Positions 6,514 through 15,583 of a stretch of DNA of 64,000 nt are shown here, piece by piece. Source of the DNA: CAWACP01 sp963780655 (GTDB lineage Bacteria; Acidobacteriota; Terriglobia; Bryobacterales; Bryobacteraceae). Positions within the stretch are counted from its first letter, which is position 1; every line of letters begins with the position of its first letter. The stretch covers positions 992,001 to 1,056,000 of the forward strand of contig CAWACP010000003.1 of assembly GCA_963780655.1 (NCBI GenBank), in the 5' to 3' direction. The position numbers and the translations under genes were made by a program. The notes under the pieces were generated by a model. That model saw nothing but the letters and a program-made list of their open reading frames with translations, made no database searches and was not told the DNA's origin.

Positions 6514-9336
6514 GTGATTGGGCATCAGGCCTTCACGTTCATTACAGCCTGCGGTTTGATGGCATCGGCGTTGGCCGCTCCGGCGGCGATCACCATCGAC
6601 TACCCAAGCGACGGTTCCATCTTCCCGCCCGACATTGTCGCGCCAACCTTCCTGTGGCGTGATGCGACCCCAAACGTCTCCGCGTGGCGCATCGAGATCG
6701 CGTTTGCCGACGACTCGAAGCCTCTGCGCTTAACCTCCGCCGGCGAACCGATGCGCATTGGCGAAATCGACCCGCGCTGCGTATCCGATACGAATCAGCC
6801 TCCCGCGCTCACGCCCGAACAGGCCGCCGCGCACACGTGGAAACCCGATCCGGCGACGTGGTCCGCCATCAAACGGCACTCCGTGGAACACGCGGCCAGC
6901 ATCACCATAGCCGGCCTGAGGAAAGACGAGCCGGTTTCCGAGGGCCGCGTGACCATCATCACCTCAAAGGACCCGGTCGGCGCACCGGTGTTCTATCGCG
7001 ACGTGCCGCTCATGCCGTCGGAAACCGAAAAGGGGACCATCAAACCCCTCGCGCCGAACGCAGTTCCGCTGATCGCCTGGCGCCTGCGCGATCTTGCCCA
7101 AAGCCGCAGCCGCGTGTTGATGACCGGGCTGCCAACCTGCGCCAACTGCCATTCCTTCTCACGCGACGGCAGAACGATGGGATTGGATCTGGACGGCCCG
7201 CACAATAATAAAGGTCTCTACGCGCTGGCCACTCTCCAGCCAACCACCGTAATCGGCAAGGACAACCTGGTGGCCTGGACCCGCGACCAGAATCCTCGGG
7301 AAACGCGGGTGGGATTCATGTCGCAGGTGTCACCCGACGGCCGCTACGTGCTCACCACCGTGCACGACACCCGGGACGCGCTCACCAGCTACTACGTCTC
7401 GAACTTCAAGGATTACCGATTTCTGCAGGTGTTCTACCCCACGCGCGGCATCCTCGACTGGTACGACCGCACCACCGGCCTTCGCCTGCCCCTCCCGGGC
7501 GCGAGCGACCGCAAATACGTACAGACCGACGGCGTATGGAGCCCCGACGGCGCCTACGTCGTGTTCGCCCGCGCCGAAGCGAAGGACGCGTATGTGCCGG
7601 GACAGAAGATGGCGGCATACGCGAATGACCCCGGCGAGACCCAGATCCAGTACGACCTTTATCGCGTGCCCTTCAACGGCGGCAAAGGCGGCGATCCACA
7701 GCCCATCGCCGGCGCCTCCGCCAACGGCATGAGCAACACGTTCCCGAAGGTGTCGCCCGACGGGCGCTGGATCGTGTTCGTGAAGTGCCGCAACGGCCAG
7801 TTGATGCGTCCCGACAGCCAGCTCTACATTGTTCCGGCCGAGGGCGGCGAGGCTCGTCGGATGCGCTGCAACACGCCGCTGATGAACTCCTGGCACAGCT
7901 TCTCGCCAAACGGCCGATGGCTGGTGTTCTCGTCGAAGAGCCGCTCGCCGTACACGCAGATGTTCCTGACGCACATCGACGAAGACGGCAACGACAGCCC
8001 GGCCATTCTGATCGAGGATTCCACCGCGGCGAACCGAGCGGTGAACATTCCGGAGTTCGTCAACATTCCGCCGGACGGCCTGGCGAAGATCGATACGCCG
8101 GCGCTCGATTTCTATAAGGAGTTCGATGTTGCGTGGAAACTGCTGGACAAGAAGCAGTACGAGGCGGCCATTCCCGCGTGGGAAAAGGCGGTGGCGCTCG
8201 ATCCCACGGACGCCACCGCGCACATGAACCTCGGCGTGTCGCTGGCCCAGACCGGCCGCCCCGATGTCGCCGTCCAGCAGTTTGACAAAGCGCGGGAGAT
8301 CGATCCTCAGAACCCGGACCCATACAGCCATCTCGGCGATGCCCTGGCCCGGATGGGCAAGCCGCGGGAAGCAATACCCGATTTCGAAAAGGCGCTGGAG
8401 CTGCGCCCTCAGGACGCGCAGACGCGCGACAGTCTGGGACTCGCCCTCGCCAAAGCAGGCCAACCCGATGAGGCGATCGAGCAGTATCGCCAGGCTCGCG
8501 ACCTGCAGCCGGACAACGCGGACTTCAACACCAATCTGGGCGTGGCGCTCGCACAAGCCGGTAAGCCCGACGACGCCATTCCGGTGCTCGAGAAGGCGCT
8601 CCTGCTCAACCCCCGCAATGCCTCGGCCGAAAGCAACCTCGGCGCTGCTTATGATGCGAAGGGCATGGTGGAGAACGCCATCCTGCACTTGCAGAAAGCG
8701 CTGGAGATTGACGCGGCCGACCCGCGGGCCCACACGAACCTGGGCATCGCGCTGGCCGGCGCCGGCAGGATGGATGACGCCCTGCCGCATTTCCGCAAGG
8801 CCGCCGAGATGCAGCCCGGTGACGCCGGCGTTCAGGCAAATCTCGGAGGTGCTCTCGCCGAGGCGGGGAACGCGGACGAGGCCATCGCGCACTTCGAGAA
8901 GGCCGTGCAGATTGCGCCCGATCTCGCCGATACGCGCTTCCCTCTCGGCGCACTGTACTTCCAAAAAGGACGCGTTGCCGATGCGCTGGCCCAGTGGCGC
9001 AGGGTGGTGGAGATCCAGCCCCAGAACATAACCGCTCTCAATGCGCTCGCTCAGGCGCTCTCGTCGAACGCCGATGCGACCCTGCGGAACGGCGCCGAAG
9101 CAGTGCGCCTCGCCGAAAGCGCCGTAACGGTAGCCGGCGATCAGGAGCCGCTGCTCCTCGATACCCTTGCCGCCGCTTACGCGGAAGCGGGCCGATTCGC
9201 GGATGCCGTCAGGACCGCCCATCGCGCGCTCGACGTCGCCCGTGCGCAGAATAACCAACAGCTTGCCGACCGTGTAGAATCGCAGATCGCCCTCTACGAG
9301 TCCGGCAAGCCGTTCCGTATCGGATCTCCCCAATGA
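6514..9336 (+). CDS. Secreted heme-c / TolB-like propeller / TPR protein, paralog 1
   Basis: 940 residues from a GTG preceded by GATTGGAGGC, which gives a signal peptide (FTFITACGLMASALAAPA); longer in-frame extensions run through repeat DNA. Domains in order: a beta-sandwich-like N domain (AITIDYPSDGSIFPPDIVAPTFLWRD), a single c-type heme motif CANCH at about 209 followed by a propeller with PD40-type strands (SPDGRYV, SPDGAYVVF, SPDGRWIVF, SPNGRWLVF), and from about 540 some ten TPR units (AWEKAVALDPTDATAHMNLG and similar). Periplasmic or extracellular with one covalently bound heme is inferred; substrate unknown. It is followed at once by a paralog. Confidence 0.8.
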   Translation: MIGHQAFTFITACGLMASALAAPAAITIDYPSDGSIFPPDIVAPTFLWRDATPNVSAWRIEIAFADDSKPLRLTSAGEPMRIGEIDPRCVSDTNQPPALTPEQAAAHTWKPDPATWSAIKRHSVEHAASITIAGLRKDEPVSEGRVTIITSKDPVGAPVFYRDVPLMPSETEKGTIKPLAPNAVPLIAWRLRDLAQSRSRVLMTGLPTCANCHSFSRDGRTMGLDLDGPHNNKGLYALATLQPTTVIGKDNLVAWTRDQNPRETRVGFMSQVSPDGRYVLTTVHDTRDALTSYYVSNFKDYRFLQVFYPTRGILDWYDRTTGLRLPLPGASDRKYVQTDGVWSPDGAYVVFARAEAKDAYVPGQKMAAYANDPGETQIQYDLYRVPFNGGKGGDPQPIAGASANGMSNTFPKVSPDGRWIVFVKCRNGQLMRPDSQLYIVPAEGGEARRMRCNTPLMNSWHSFSPNGRWLVFSSKSRSPYTQMFLTHIDEDGNDSPAILIEDSTAANRAVNIPEFVNIPPDGLAKIDTPALDFYKEFDVAWKLLDKKQYEAAIPAWEKAVALDPTDATAHMNLGVSLAQTGRPDVAVQQFDKAREIDPQNPDPYSHLGDALARMGKPREAIPDFEKALELRPQDAQTRDSLGLALAKAGQPDEAIEQYRQARDLQPDNADFNTNLGVALAQAGKPDDAIPVLEKALLLNPRNASAESNLGAAYDAKGMVENAILHLQKALEIDAADPRAHTNLGIALAGAGRMDDALPHFRKAAEMQPGDAGVQANLGGALAEAGNADEAIAHFEKAVQIAPDLADTRFPLGALYFQKGRVADALAQWRRVVEIQPQNITALNALAQALSSNADATLRNGAEAVRLAESAVTVAGDQEPLLLDTLAAAYAEAGRFADAVRTAHRALDVARAQNNQQLADRVESQIALYESGKPFRIGSPQ

Positions 9337-11939
9337 ACAGTTGTGGCGCACGCTTCAGCGTGCAGCTGTGGGCTTTAGCCCACAGTCGGAGAGCGCGAGC
9401 TGAAGCTCGCACCGGCACGCTGAAGCGTGCGCCACATAGTTTTCGACAGCGAGCTGAGTCGAAGTCCGTTTGTGGGGCAGGCCCCCCGGCCTGCGCGGGG
9501 CCCCCCGGCCCCGCTGGCCGCGCGGACAGTAGAGTTGTCGCGTATGGGAGCAGGCCGGCGGGGGCGCCGGCCGCGGGCGAGGGCGCCCGCCCCACATCGG
9601 CCAGATGTTCGAAAACGGGAAAACTATATGGCATTGCGCTGAAGCGTGCGCCACATCGGGCGATCGTCTCGCTGGTCTTAGCCGTCTCGGCGCTGGCAGC
9701 CACTCCCGCAGCCATCACCATCGATTATCCGCAGGAAGGCTCCATCTTCCCGCCGGACATCGCCGCGCCCACATTCCTCTGGCGTGATGCCGATCCGAAC
9801 GCCTCCGAATGGCGGATCGAGGTGAAGTTCTCCGATGGTTCGAAAGCATTGCGGGTGAAGGCTGCAGGCGATTTCATGCGCGTCGGCGAAATCGATCCGC
9901 GCTGCATCTCCGAAACCAACAAGCCGCCCGCCCTCACTCCGGAACAGGCCGCCGCACATACGTGGAAGCCCGATAACGCCACGTGGGCGGCCATCAAACG
10001 CCGATCGGTGGAGCGCGGCGCGACCGTGACCATCACCGGGCTCGCGAAGAACAAGCCCGTTTCGCGCGGACAGGTGAGCTTCGCCACCTCGAAGGACCGT
10101 GTGGCCGCGCCCATCTTTTATCGCGATGTGCCGCTGATGCCGTCCGAAACCGAGAAAGGCATCATCAAGCCGCTCGCGGCGGGCTCCCTTCCGCTGATCG
10201 CCTGGCGGCTGCGGGACATTGCCGCCGAGAAAAGCAAGGTGCTCCTCACCGGCATGCATACCTGCGCCAACTGCCACTCGTTCTCGGCCGACGGCACGAC
10301 GATGGGCATGGACGTCGACGGGCCGCAGAACGACAAAGGCCTGTACGCGCTGGTCGCGGTAAAATCCCGCGTGTCCATCGCGAACTCGGACATCGTTTCC
10401 TGGAATCGCTCCGGAACGCGGCAGTTCGGGCAGAACCGCGTGGGCTTCATGTCACAGGTTTCGCCTGACGGCAGGTACGCCGTCACCACCGTAAGCGGCA
10501 CGGAACGGCCCACCACCAGCAACTTCTACGTAGTGAACTTCAAGGACTACCGTTTCCTGCAGGTCTTCTACCCAACCGGCGGAATCCTGGCCGTCTACGA
10601 CCGTAAAACGGGCGTGGAGAAGCCACTGCCGGGGGCCGATGACCCGCGCTGCGTCCAAACCGACGGCGTGTGGAGTCCCGACGGCAGATACCTGATTTTC
10701 GCGCGCGCCGAAGCGCGTCCATCGTACCAGGCCGGAGGAAAGCTGGCCGAATACGCCAACGATCCGGCCGAGACGCAGATTCAGTACGACCTCTACCGGA
10801 TCCCGTTCAACGACGGCAGGGGCGGGCAGGCGGAACCCATTGCCGGAGCCTCCGCGAACGGCATGAGCAACACTTTTCCGAAGGTCTCGCCCGATGGCCG
10901 CTGGATCGTGTTCGTCCAGTGCCGCAACGGCCAGTTGATGCGCCCCGACAGCCAGCTTTTTATCTTGCCCGCCGCAGGCGGGGAGGCCAGAAGGATGCGC
11001 TGCAATACGCCGCTGATGAACTCATGGCACAGCTTTTCACCGAATGGACGATGGCTGGTGTTCTCATCGAAGATGCGCTCGCCGTACACCCAGATGTACC
11101 TCACGCACATCAACGAGAACGGCAATGACAGCCCGCCCATCCTGGTAGAGAACTCGACCGCTGCTAACCGGGCCGTGAATATACCCGAATTCGTGAACAT
11201 CCCGCCGGATGGCCTTGAGCAGATTGAAGTGCCCGCGGGCGATTATTACCGGCAGTTCGACGTCGCCGCGGAGCTCGCGAAGAAAGGCCAGTACGAGGCC
11301 GCCATCCCGGAGTGGAAAAAGGCTCTCGATCTGAACTCGGGCGAAGCGCGCGCGTACGTGGGCCTCGGGGTCGCCCTGGCCCGAACCGGTAAAGAAGAGG
11401 AAGCCGCAGCCAGCTTCCGGAACGCGCAACAAGCTGAGCCGGACAAGTGGGAATCTTATGCTGAGCTGGGCGTTCTCCTCGCCCGCCAGGGCAGGTTCGA
11501 CGATGCCGTCCTGAACCTGGCACGGGCGACGCAGCTCAACCCGTACGATTCCGGCGTGGCCCGCAATCTCTGTGGCGCGCTCGCGATGAGCAACGGCCGG
11601 ACCGACGACGCGATCTCGTACTGCGCCACGGCTCTCCGGACCATGCCCGATGACGCGCCCACCCAGGCCAATCTTGCGGTCGCGCTGTTCAACGCCCACC
11701 GCACCGACGAAGCCATCTCCCATCTCGAAAAGGCTTCGGAGCTGGCGCCGGAAAACGGCGTCATCCACAGCAACCTCGCGGCCGCGCTCGCCGGCGGCGG
11801 GCGATTCGCCGAAGCCATCCCTCACCTGCGGCAGGCCATCGACCTCGCATTAAAAGCGGGTAATCAGCAGCTCGCCGAAAACCTGCGTGCCGCGCTCGCG
11901 CAATGTGAATCAAGGACATCCACGAACCCGGCTCGGTAA
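9333..11939 (+). CDS. Secreted heme-c / propeller / TPR protein, paralog 2 (start uncertain)
   Basis: The open frame begins at an ATG overlapping the stop of paralog 1 (ATGA), but the first 100 codons are palindromic repeat DNA (9343-9436 and 9472-9596) and encode low-complexity sequence. The natural protein probably begins near 9633-9639, where KRAPHRAIVSLVLAVSALAA forms a signal peptide, though only ATT or CTG are available in frame. An ATG at 9628 is one frame off and stops after four codons. From there the protein matches paralog 1 closely: AITIDYPQEGSIFPPDI, heme motif CANCH, PD40 strands, then fewer TPRs (about six). The repeat insertion may have altered or destroyed its start. Confidence 0.7.
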   Translation: MNSCGARFSVQLWALAHSRRARAEARTGTLKRAPHSFRQRAESKSVCGAGPPACAGPPGPAGRADSRVVAYGSRPAGAPAAGEGARPTSARCSKTGKLYGIALKRAPHRAIVSLVLAVSALAATPAAITIDYPQEGSIFPPDIAAPTFLWRDADPNASEWRIEVKFSDGSKALRVKAAGDFMRVGEIDPRCISETNKPPALTPEQAAAHTWKPDNATWAAIKRRSVERGATVTITGLAKNKPVSRGQVSFATSKDRVAAPIFYRDVPLMPSETEKGIIKPLAAGSLPLIAWRLRDIAAEKSKVLLTGMHTCANCHSFSADGTTMGMDVDGPQNDKGLYALVAVKSRVSIANSDIVSWNRSGTRQFGQNRVGFMSQVSPDGRYAVTTVSGTERPTTSNFYVVNFKDYRFLQVFYPTGGILAVYDRKTGVEKPLPGADDPRCVQTDGVWSPDGRYLIFARAEARPSYQAGGKLAEYANDPAETQIQYDLYRIPFNDGRGGQAEPIAGASANGMSNTFPKVSPDGRWIVFVQCRNGQLMRPDSQLFILPAAGGEARRMRCNTPLMNSWHSFSPNGRWLVFSSKMRSPYTQMYLTHINENGNDSPPILVENSTAANRAVNIPEFVNIPPDGLEQIEVPAGDYYRQFDVAAELAKKGQYEAAIPEWKKALDLNSGEARAYVGLGVALARTGKEEEAAASFRNAQQAEPDKWESYAELGVLLARQGRFDDAVLNLARATQLNPYDSGVARNLCGALAMSNGRTDDAISYCATALRTMPDDAPTQANLAVALFNAHRTDEAISHLEKASELAPENGVIHSNLAAALAGGGRFAEAIPHLRQAIDLALKAGNQQLAENLRAALAQCESRTSTNPAR
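9343..9436. repeat. GTGGCGCACGC-family nested hairpin repeat copy 1
   Basis: Outer arms GTGGCGCACGCTTCAGCG and CGCTGAAGCGTGCGCCAC pair over their whole length. Inside are two more perfect hairpins, CTGTGGGCTTTAGCCCACAG and GCGAGCTGAAGCTCGC. All arms share a GCT-NN-AGC type centre. A single half-arm (GCTGAAGCGTGCGCCACA) reappears at 9639-9655 and a full copy at 60860. Confidence 0.8.
9472..9596. repeat. GTGGGGC-family palindromic repeat copy 3
   Basis: Begins GTGGGGCAGGCCCCCCGGCC and ends GGGCGCCCGCCCCACA, with nested GC arms. It lies directly after the GTGGCGCACGC repeat, so two repeat families are stacked in the 300 bp before the second propeller/TPR gene. Confidence 0.75.
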
Positions 11940-12006
11940 AGGCGCCGGGAATCTGTATGGCAACCCAGTGGATTCTGGCGTAGTCTAAGTTACAGGCAGG
12001 TCGTAT

Positions 12007-12609
12007 ATGCGAAACATGATCGTTCTTTTCTCGTGTTTGCTGATGGCCACAGCCACAATGGGCTTCGCCCAGCGCGGCGGCGGTCATGGCGGGGGTGGTG
12101 GTGGATTTCACGGCGGGGGCGGTGGCGGGTTCCACGGGGGCGGTGGTGGATTCCGCGCCAGCGGCGGCGGCGGTGGATTTCATGGCGGTGGTGCATTCCG
12201 CGGAGGTGGCGGTGGATTCCGTGGAGGCTTCTCCGGAGGCGGAGGGCGTTATTCCGGTGGATTCCGCGGTTATGGTGGCGGAGGCCGGGCCTATGCCGGC
12301 GGGATGAACGGCTACTATGGCCGTGGGGGCCGAGGCTACTATGGAGGCCGCGGATATTACGGCGGCCGGGGATACTACGGCCGCGGCTATTACGGCGGAG
12401 GATGGGGCGGCTGGGGCGTCGGCTTTGATTACTGGCCGGCGTACGGCGGCTACTATTGCGACCCCTACTACAATCCGTACTGTGATCCGTACGCCTACGC
12501 GGCGCCGTATCCTGCGTACGGCGGCTACTACGGCGCGCCATATGCCTATGGACCTTCTGTAGTGATCGGCGGCACATTCGGCGGCGGCTGGCATCACTTC
12601 CGCCGGTAA
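12007..12609 (+). CDS. Secreted glycine-rich protein
   Basis: 200 residues. The signal peptide MRNMIVLFSCLLMATATM ends at GFAQ. The mature chain is GGGGGFHGGGG-type repeats to about residue 105, followed by GRGGRGYYGGRGYYGG and a Tyr/Pro-rich tail (YWPAYGGYYCDPYYNPYCDPY) with two cysteines. Such proteins are usually surface or envelope components with no enzymatic domain. The opposite-strand open frames here only mirror the repeat. Function unknown. Confidence 0.7.
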   Translation: MRNMIVLFSCLLMATATMGFAQRGGGHGGGGGGFHGGGGGGFHGGGGGFRASGGGGGFHGGGAFRGGGGGFRGGFSGGGGRYSGGFRGYGGGGRAYAGGMNGYYGRGGRGYYGGRGYYGGRGYYGRGYYGGGWGGWGVGFDYWPAYGGYYCDPYYNPYCDPYAYAAPYPAYGGYYGAPYAYGPSVVIGGTFGGGWHHFRR

Positions 12610-12628
12610 GGCTGACTGACTGATCCCC

Positions 12629-12667
12629 GTGGGGCAGGCCATCGGTGTTTGTGGCCTGCCGCTGTGG
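12629..12667. repeat. GTGGGGC-family short repeat copy 4
   Basis: GTGGGGCAGGCC followed by GTGGCCTGCCGCTGTGG; a short, probably truncated member with one small stem (GGCAGGCC.../GGCCTGCC). It precedes msrB and its TTG start. Confidence 0.5.
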
Positions 12668-12719
12668 CGACCGCAATAACTTCGGGCTGCCTCCATACGA
12701 ACTACAAAGTGAGGCAGCC

Positions 12720-13319
12720 TTGCCCGATTTTCTCTTTCACTCCATCGAGTCCGGCCTGACCCGCCGGGCGTTCCTCGTCATGCCGTTCGCCTTCGCCGGG
12801 CTGGCAGCCATCTCCTCCAAAAAGGACCCCGCGATTCCCGATGCCGCGCAGGGCGGCTCGGGCGCGCTTGTGCGCATCGTCCTTTTTTCGGATAAAGGAA
12901 TCAGGAAGGGAACCGTGGAAGTTCAGAAGATCAAGAAGACTGACGACGAATGGAAGTCCCAGCTCACGCCCGAAGAGTACGCCGTCACGCGGAAGAAGGG
13001 GACTGAGCCCGCCTTCACCGGGTGCTACTGGAACCATCACGAGCCGGGGCTTTACCGCTGCGCGTGCTGCGGGAATGCCGTGTTCCGCGCCGGCGAGAAG
13101 TTCGACTCCGGCACCGGCTGGCCCAGCTTCTGGCAGCCGGCAGCGCCGGAGAATATTCGCACAGAGACTGATCGCAGCTTCTTCATGGATCGCGTTGAGG
13201 TTCTCTGCAGCAAGTGCGACGCCCACCTCGGCCATGTGTTCGACGACGGTCCGCCGCCCACCGGCCTGCGCTACTGCATCAATTCCGCGGCGCTGAAATT
13301 CGTCAAAGAAGACGCCTGA
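12720..13319 (+). CDS. msrB: Peptide-methionine (R)-S-oxide reductase with Tat-like leader
   Basis: 199 residues from a TTG preceded by GAGGCAG. This start yields a twin-arginine-like leader (GLTRRAFLVMPFAFAGLA), implying export; the ATG at 12645 would add sequence read from repeat DNA. MsrB motifs are complete: zinc cysteines in CACCG and CSKCDAHLGH, GTGWPSFW, and the catalytic cysteine in RYCINSAALKF near residue 186. It reduces the R-epimer of methionine sulfoxide in oxidised proteins, here probably in the periplasm. It converges with the NrsF-like gene, overlapping its 3' end. Confidence 0.9.
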   Translation: MPDFLFHSIESGLTRRAFLVMPFAFAGLAAISSKKDPAIPDAAQGGSGALVRIVLFSDKGIRKGTVEVQKIKKTDDEWKSQLTPEEYAVTRKKGTEPAFTGCYWNHHEPGLYRCACCGNAVFRAGEKFDSGTGWPSFWQPAAPENIRTETDRSFFMDRVEVLCSKCDAHLGHVFDDGPPPTGLRYCINSAALKFVKEDA

Positions 13320-14007
13320 TTCGGCGAGCCGCCAACCCGGCCAGGTAGCCCGCGGCCGCGCACACCAGAAGCACTCCGCCATGCCACACGGCGACGTGAG
13401 CCAGCTCCAGACTCGGGCAGTGCAGTTCGAGCATAGCGACGCCGGCCAGGCCCGCAAGCGTGCCGAGCATCAGGCCGGCGCCCGTATAGTTCACGATCAG
13501 CCCGCGCCACAGGAACAGCCATGCGAACAGCGCCACCGGCAGCGCGCAGAGGAGTCCCGCGGTGAGGCACCCGGTTCCATAGTGAATGAACCCGGCCGTG
13601 CCGTAGTCGTGAAACATCGCCAGGAACGTCCCCGCCAGCAACAGCACGGACGCGCCAAACAGCGCAATCGCGCTGACCGGCTTCGAGCCGGGAACCATCA
13701 GCCGCGTGAGCACATGCGCCGCCACCGCCATCGCGGCGATCAGAACGCCCCAGATGAGCGCAAGTCTCACCGGCCCCAGCGCTCCAGCGCCGTACATCCG
13801 CAGGAAGGCTGCGTCGCCAACCGTCACCGCCACCGCGATCGTCACAAGAATCGCGGTGTAGACGGCAGGCCGTTGGAGCGGCCGGACCGGCTTCAGCCCC
13901 GGCAGAACGGACCCGCGAACGTTCTCGAGAACGCGTTCGTCCGGGCGAACGGCAGCCTCGCGCGCAGCCATCCCGGTTACCGCTTCTTCCATTTCCCGGC
14001 CGGTCAT
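13303..14007 (-). CDS. NrsF/DUF1109-like anti-sigma membrane protein
   Basis: 234 residues with six hydrophobic spans from about residue 50 (AVYTAILVTIAVAVTV, LALIWGVLIAAMAVAAHVL, AIALFGASVLLLAGTFLAMF and so on) after a soluble N terminus of about 45 residues. The H-Y-G-T-G-C-L motif and a loop containing LELHCPSLELAH resemble NrsF-type negative regulators of ECF sigma factors. Its start overlaps the stop of the adjacent sigma gene (ATGA), the arrangement expected for a sigma/anti-sigma pair. It should sit in the inner membrane and hold the sigma factor until a signal arrives (inference). Confidence 0.75.
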   Translation of the reverse strand: MTGREMEEAVTGMAAREAAVRPDERVLENVRGSVLPGLKPVRPLQRPAVYTAILVTIAVAVTVGDAAFLRMYGAGALGPVRLALIWGVLIAAMAVAAHVLTRLMVPGSKPVSAIALFGASVLLLAGTFLAMFHDYGTAGFIHYGTGCLTAGLLCALPVALFAWLFLWRGLIVNYTGAGLMLGTLAGLAGVAMLELHCPSLELAHVAVWHGGVLLVCAAAGYLAGLAARRIRRLL

Positions 14008-14591
14008 TGCGCGCCCGCCTTTCGACCCGCCGGTCCGCCTGTCGCCGAAAGCGCCGCACGCAGCTTCTCGTAAGCTCGATGCGCCTTCTGCTTGACCGAG
14101 CCGACGCTCGACGACGTCGCCCTGGCCACCTCCTCAAGACTCAATCCCGATATTTTGAGCATTGCTATCACTTCGCGCTGGCTGGTGGGCAGCAACGCCA
14201 GCATGGTCCCCAGATCCGGCAGATCGCGGGAATCATGTCCCCCCGCCGGGGCCTCCGCGATGTCCGGCAACTCGGCCCCCGTTCGCTCATAACGCTCCGA
14301 GCGGCGGCGGCGGTACGCATCCACTCGCGTATAACGCGCGATGGCGTACACCCACGGCAGCACCGGCTGGCCCGGGCGATACGTATGCCGCGCCTTGTGA
14401 ATGCGCAGCCACGTCTCCTGCAGCAGATCTTCCGCATGCCGGCGGTCGCCGGTGTTGGCGGCGAAGAAGCGATACAGGCCAGGGCTCACGCGGTCGATGA
14501 GCGCGCCCGCTGCGTCCCCATCGCCCTCCTGATATGCCTGCATGAGCGCCTTCAGATCCGGAGTCGGCAAATTTACAGCGCTGCTCATCAT
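14004..14591 (-). CDS. ECF RNA polymerase sigma factor
   Basis: 195 residues. Region 2 is clear (FFAANTGDRRHAEDLLQETW, then WVYAIARYTRVDAYRRR) and region 4 carries a helix-turn-helix (LPTSQREVIAML, GLSLEEVARATSSSVGSVKQKAHRAYEKLR). There is no region 1 or 3, as in extracytoplasmic-function sigma factors. It is the first gene of a two-gene unit with the NrsF-like protein and probably transcribes its own operon. It is divergent from cdaA across about 146 bp. Confidence 0.92.
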   Translation of the reverse strand: MMSSAVNLPTPDLKALMQAYQEGDGDAAGALIDRVSPGLYRFFAANTGDRRHAEDLLQETWLRIHKARHTYRPGQPVLPWVYAIARYTRVDAYRRRRSERYERTGAELPDIAEAPAGGHDSRDLPDLGTMLALLPTSQREVIAMLKISGLSLEEVARATSSSVGSVKQKAHRAYEKLRAALSATGGPAGRKAGAQ

Positions 14592-14737
14592 GAGGGCGGT
14601 TGTGAATCTACCATTATCCCCAGCCGCCGCCCTGTCCGGGACCTCTCTTATGGTTCGTCGCGCCGGCCCATCCGGTTACGCACACGACAACAGTAGAGTA
14701 GGCTTTAGCCTGCCTTGCCCTGAACCCGCACGGTACA

Positions 14738-15583
14738 ATGGCAGCGCGTATGGTCCCTGTCTTCGCGGCGCTGATCCCTGAGCTCCCCCCGCTCACCGTC
14801 ACGGCCGTTCTGGACATCCTCGCCGTCACCTTTCTGATCTATCAGTTCCTGATGATCGTGCGCGGGCGCCGCAGTGCGCCCGTGCTTCTGGGCCTCGGCA
14901 TGCTCGTAGCTGTCTATCTCCTCGCGGCATGGATACACCTCGAGCTGCTGCGGAGCATTCTCGCGACCCTTGCCCCTTACACCGCATTCGCGCTCATCGT
15001 CGTATTTCAATCCGAAATCCGCCGTATGTTGGCCGGGCTGGGACGCCGGCGCTTCTTCGGCGCCAGCCCGCTCGAGCGCCGCGAAGTGGCCGACGAGATC
15101 CTGCTGGCCGTCGGACAGCTCCAGCAGCAGCAGACCGGCGGACTCATCGTGGTGGAGCGGAACATCGGACTGCGGACGTTCATCGAGAGCGGCGTCGCCG
15201 TGGACGCGCGGCTCTCGCGCGACCTGATCATCTGCATCTTCCATCCCGGCGGCATTCTACACGACGGCGCCGTGATCGTACAGGGCGACCGTATCGCCGC
15301 GGCGGCCTGCTTCCTCCCGCTCACCACGAATCCGGCTCTCTCGTCGCAGCTCGGCACGCGCCATCGCGCGGCCATCGGCGTCACCGAGGAGGCCGACTGC
15401 CTGTCCATCGTCGTCTCCGAAGAGACCGGCCGAATCTCCATCGCTTCGCTGGGCGAAATCGAGTTCAACGTCACGCTCGATCGCGTCCGTGAAGCTCTTA
15501 CCAGCGCCGTCGCGAGCCTCGATCGATCAGCCCGCCCCGCTGATCATTCCACTCTGAGCGAAAGCCCCATCGGACGGCAATGA
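14738..15583 (+). CDS. cdaA: Diadenylate cyclase, membrane type
   Basis: 281 residues; starts at 14738 or at 14750 (MVPVF) are both possible. Three N-terminal membrane spans (LDILAVTFLIYQFLMIV, VLLGLGMLVAVYLLAAW, APYTAFALIVVF) precede a DAC domain with the two catalytic motifs DGA (HDGAVIVQGD, about 175) and RHRAA (about 208). The enzyme condenses two ATP to cyclic di-AMP at the inner membrane. It heads a cdaA-cdaR-glmM operon with an ATGA overlap to cdaR, the same order as in many bacteria, where c-di-AMP, potassium and cell-wall synthesis are linked. Confidence 0.95.
   Translation: MAARMVPVFAALIPELPPLTVTAVLDILAVTFLIYQFLMIVRGRRSAPVLLGLGMLVAVYLLAAWIHLELLRSILATLAPYTAFALIVVFQSEIRRMLAGLGRRRFFGASPLERREVADEILLAVGQLQQQQTGGLIVVERNIGLRTFIESGVAVDARLSRDLIICIFHPGGILHDGAVIVQGDRIAAAACFLPLTTNPALSSQLGTRHRAAIGVTEEADCLSIVVSEETGRISIASLGEIEFNVTLDRVREALTSAVASLDRSARPADHSTLSESPIGRQ

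Noticed and set aside
7330..9351. 673-codon open frame on the minus strand
   Set aside because: It lies opposite the propeller/TPR gene and has a His/Arg/Val-rich shadow composition with no family match; it is the mirror of high-GC codons.
11761..12696. Ala/Ser/Thr-rich minus-strand frame opposite the glycine-rich protein
   Set aside because: It is the complement of glycine repeats; the plus-strand frame has a signal peptide and the minus frame does not.
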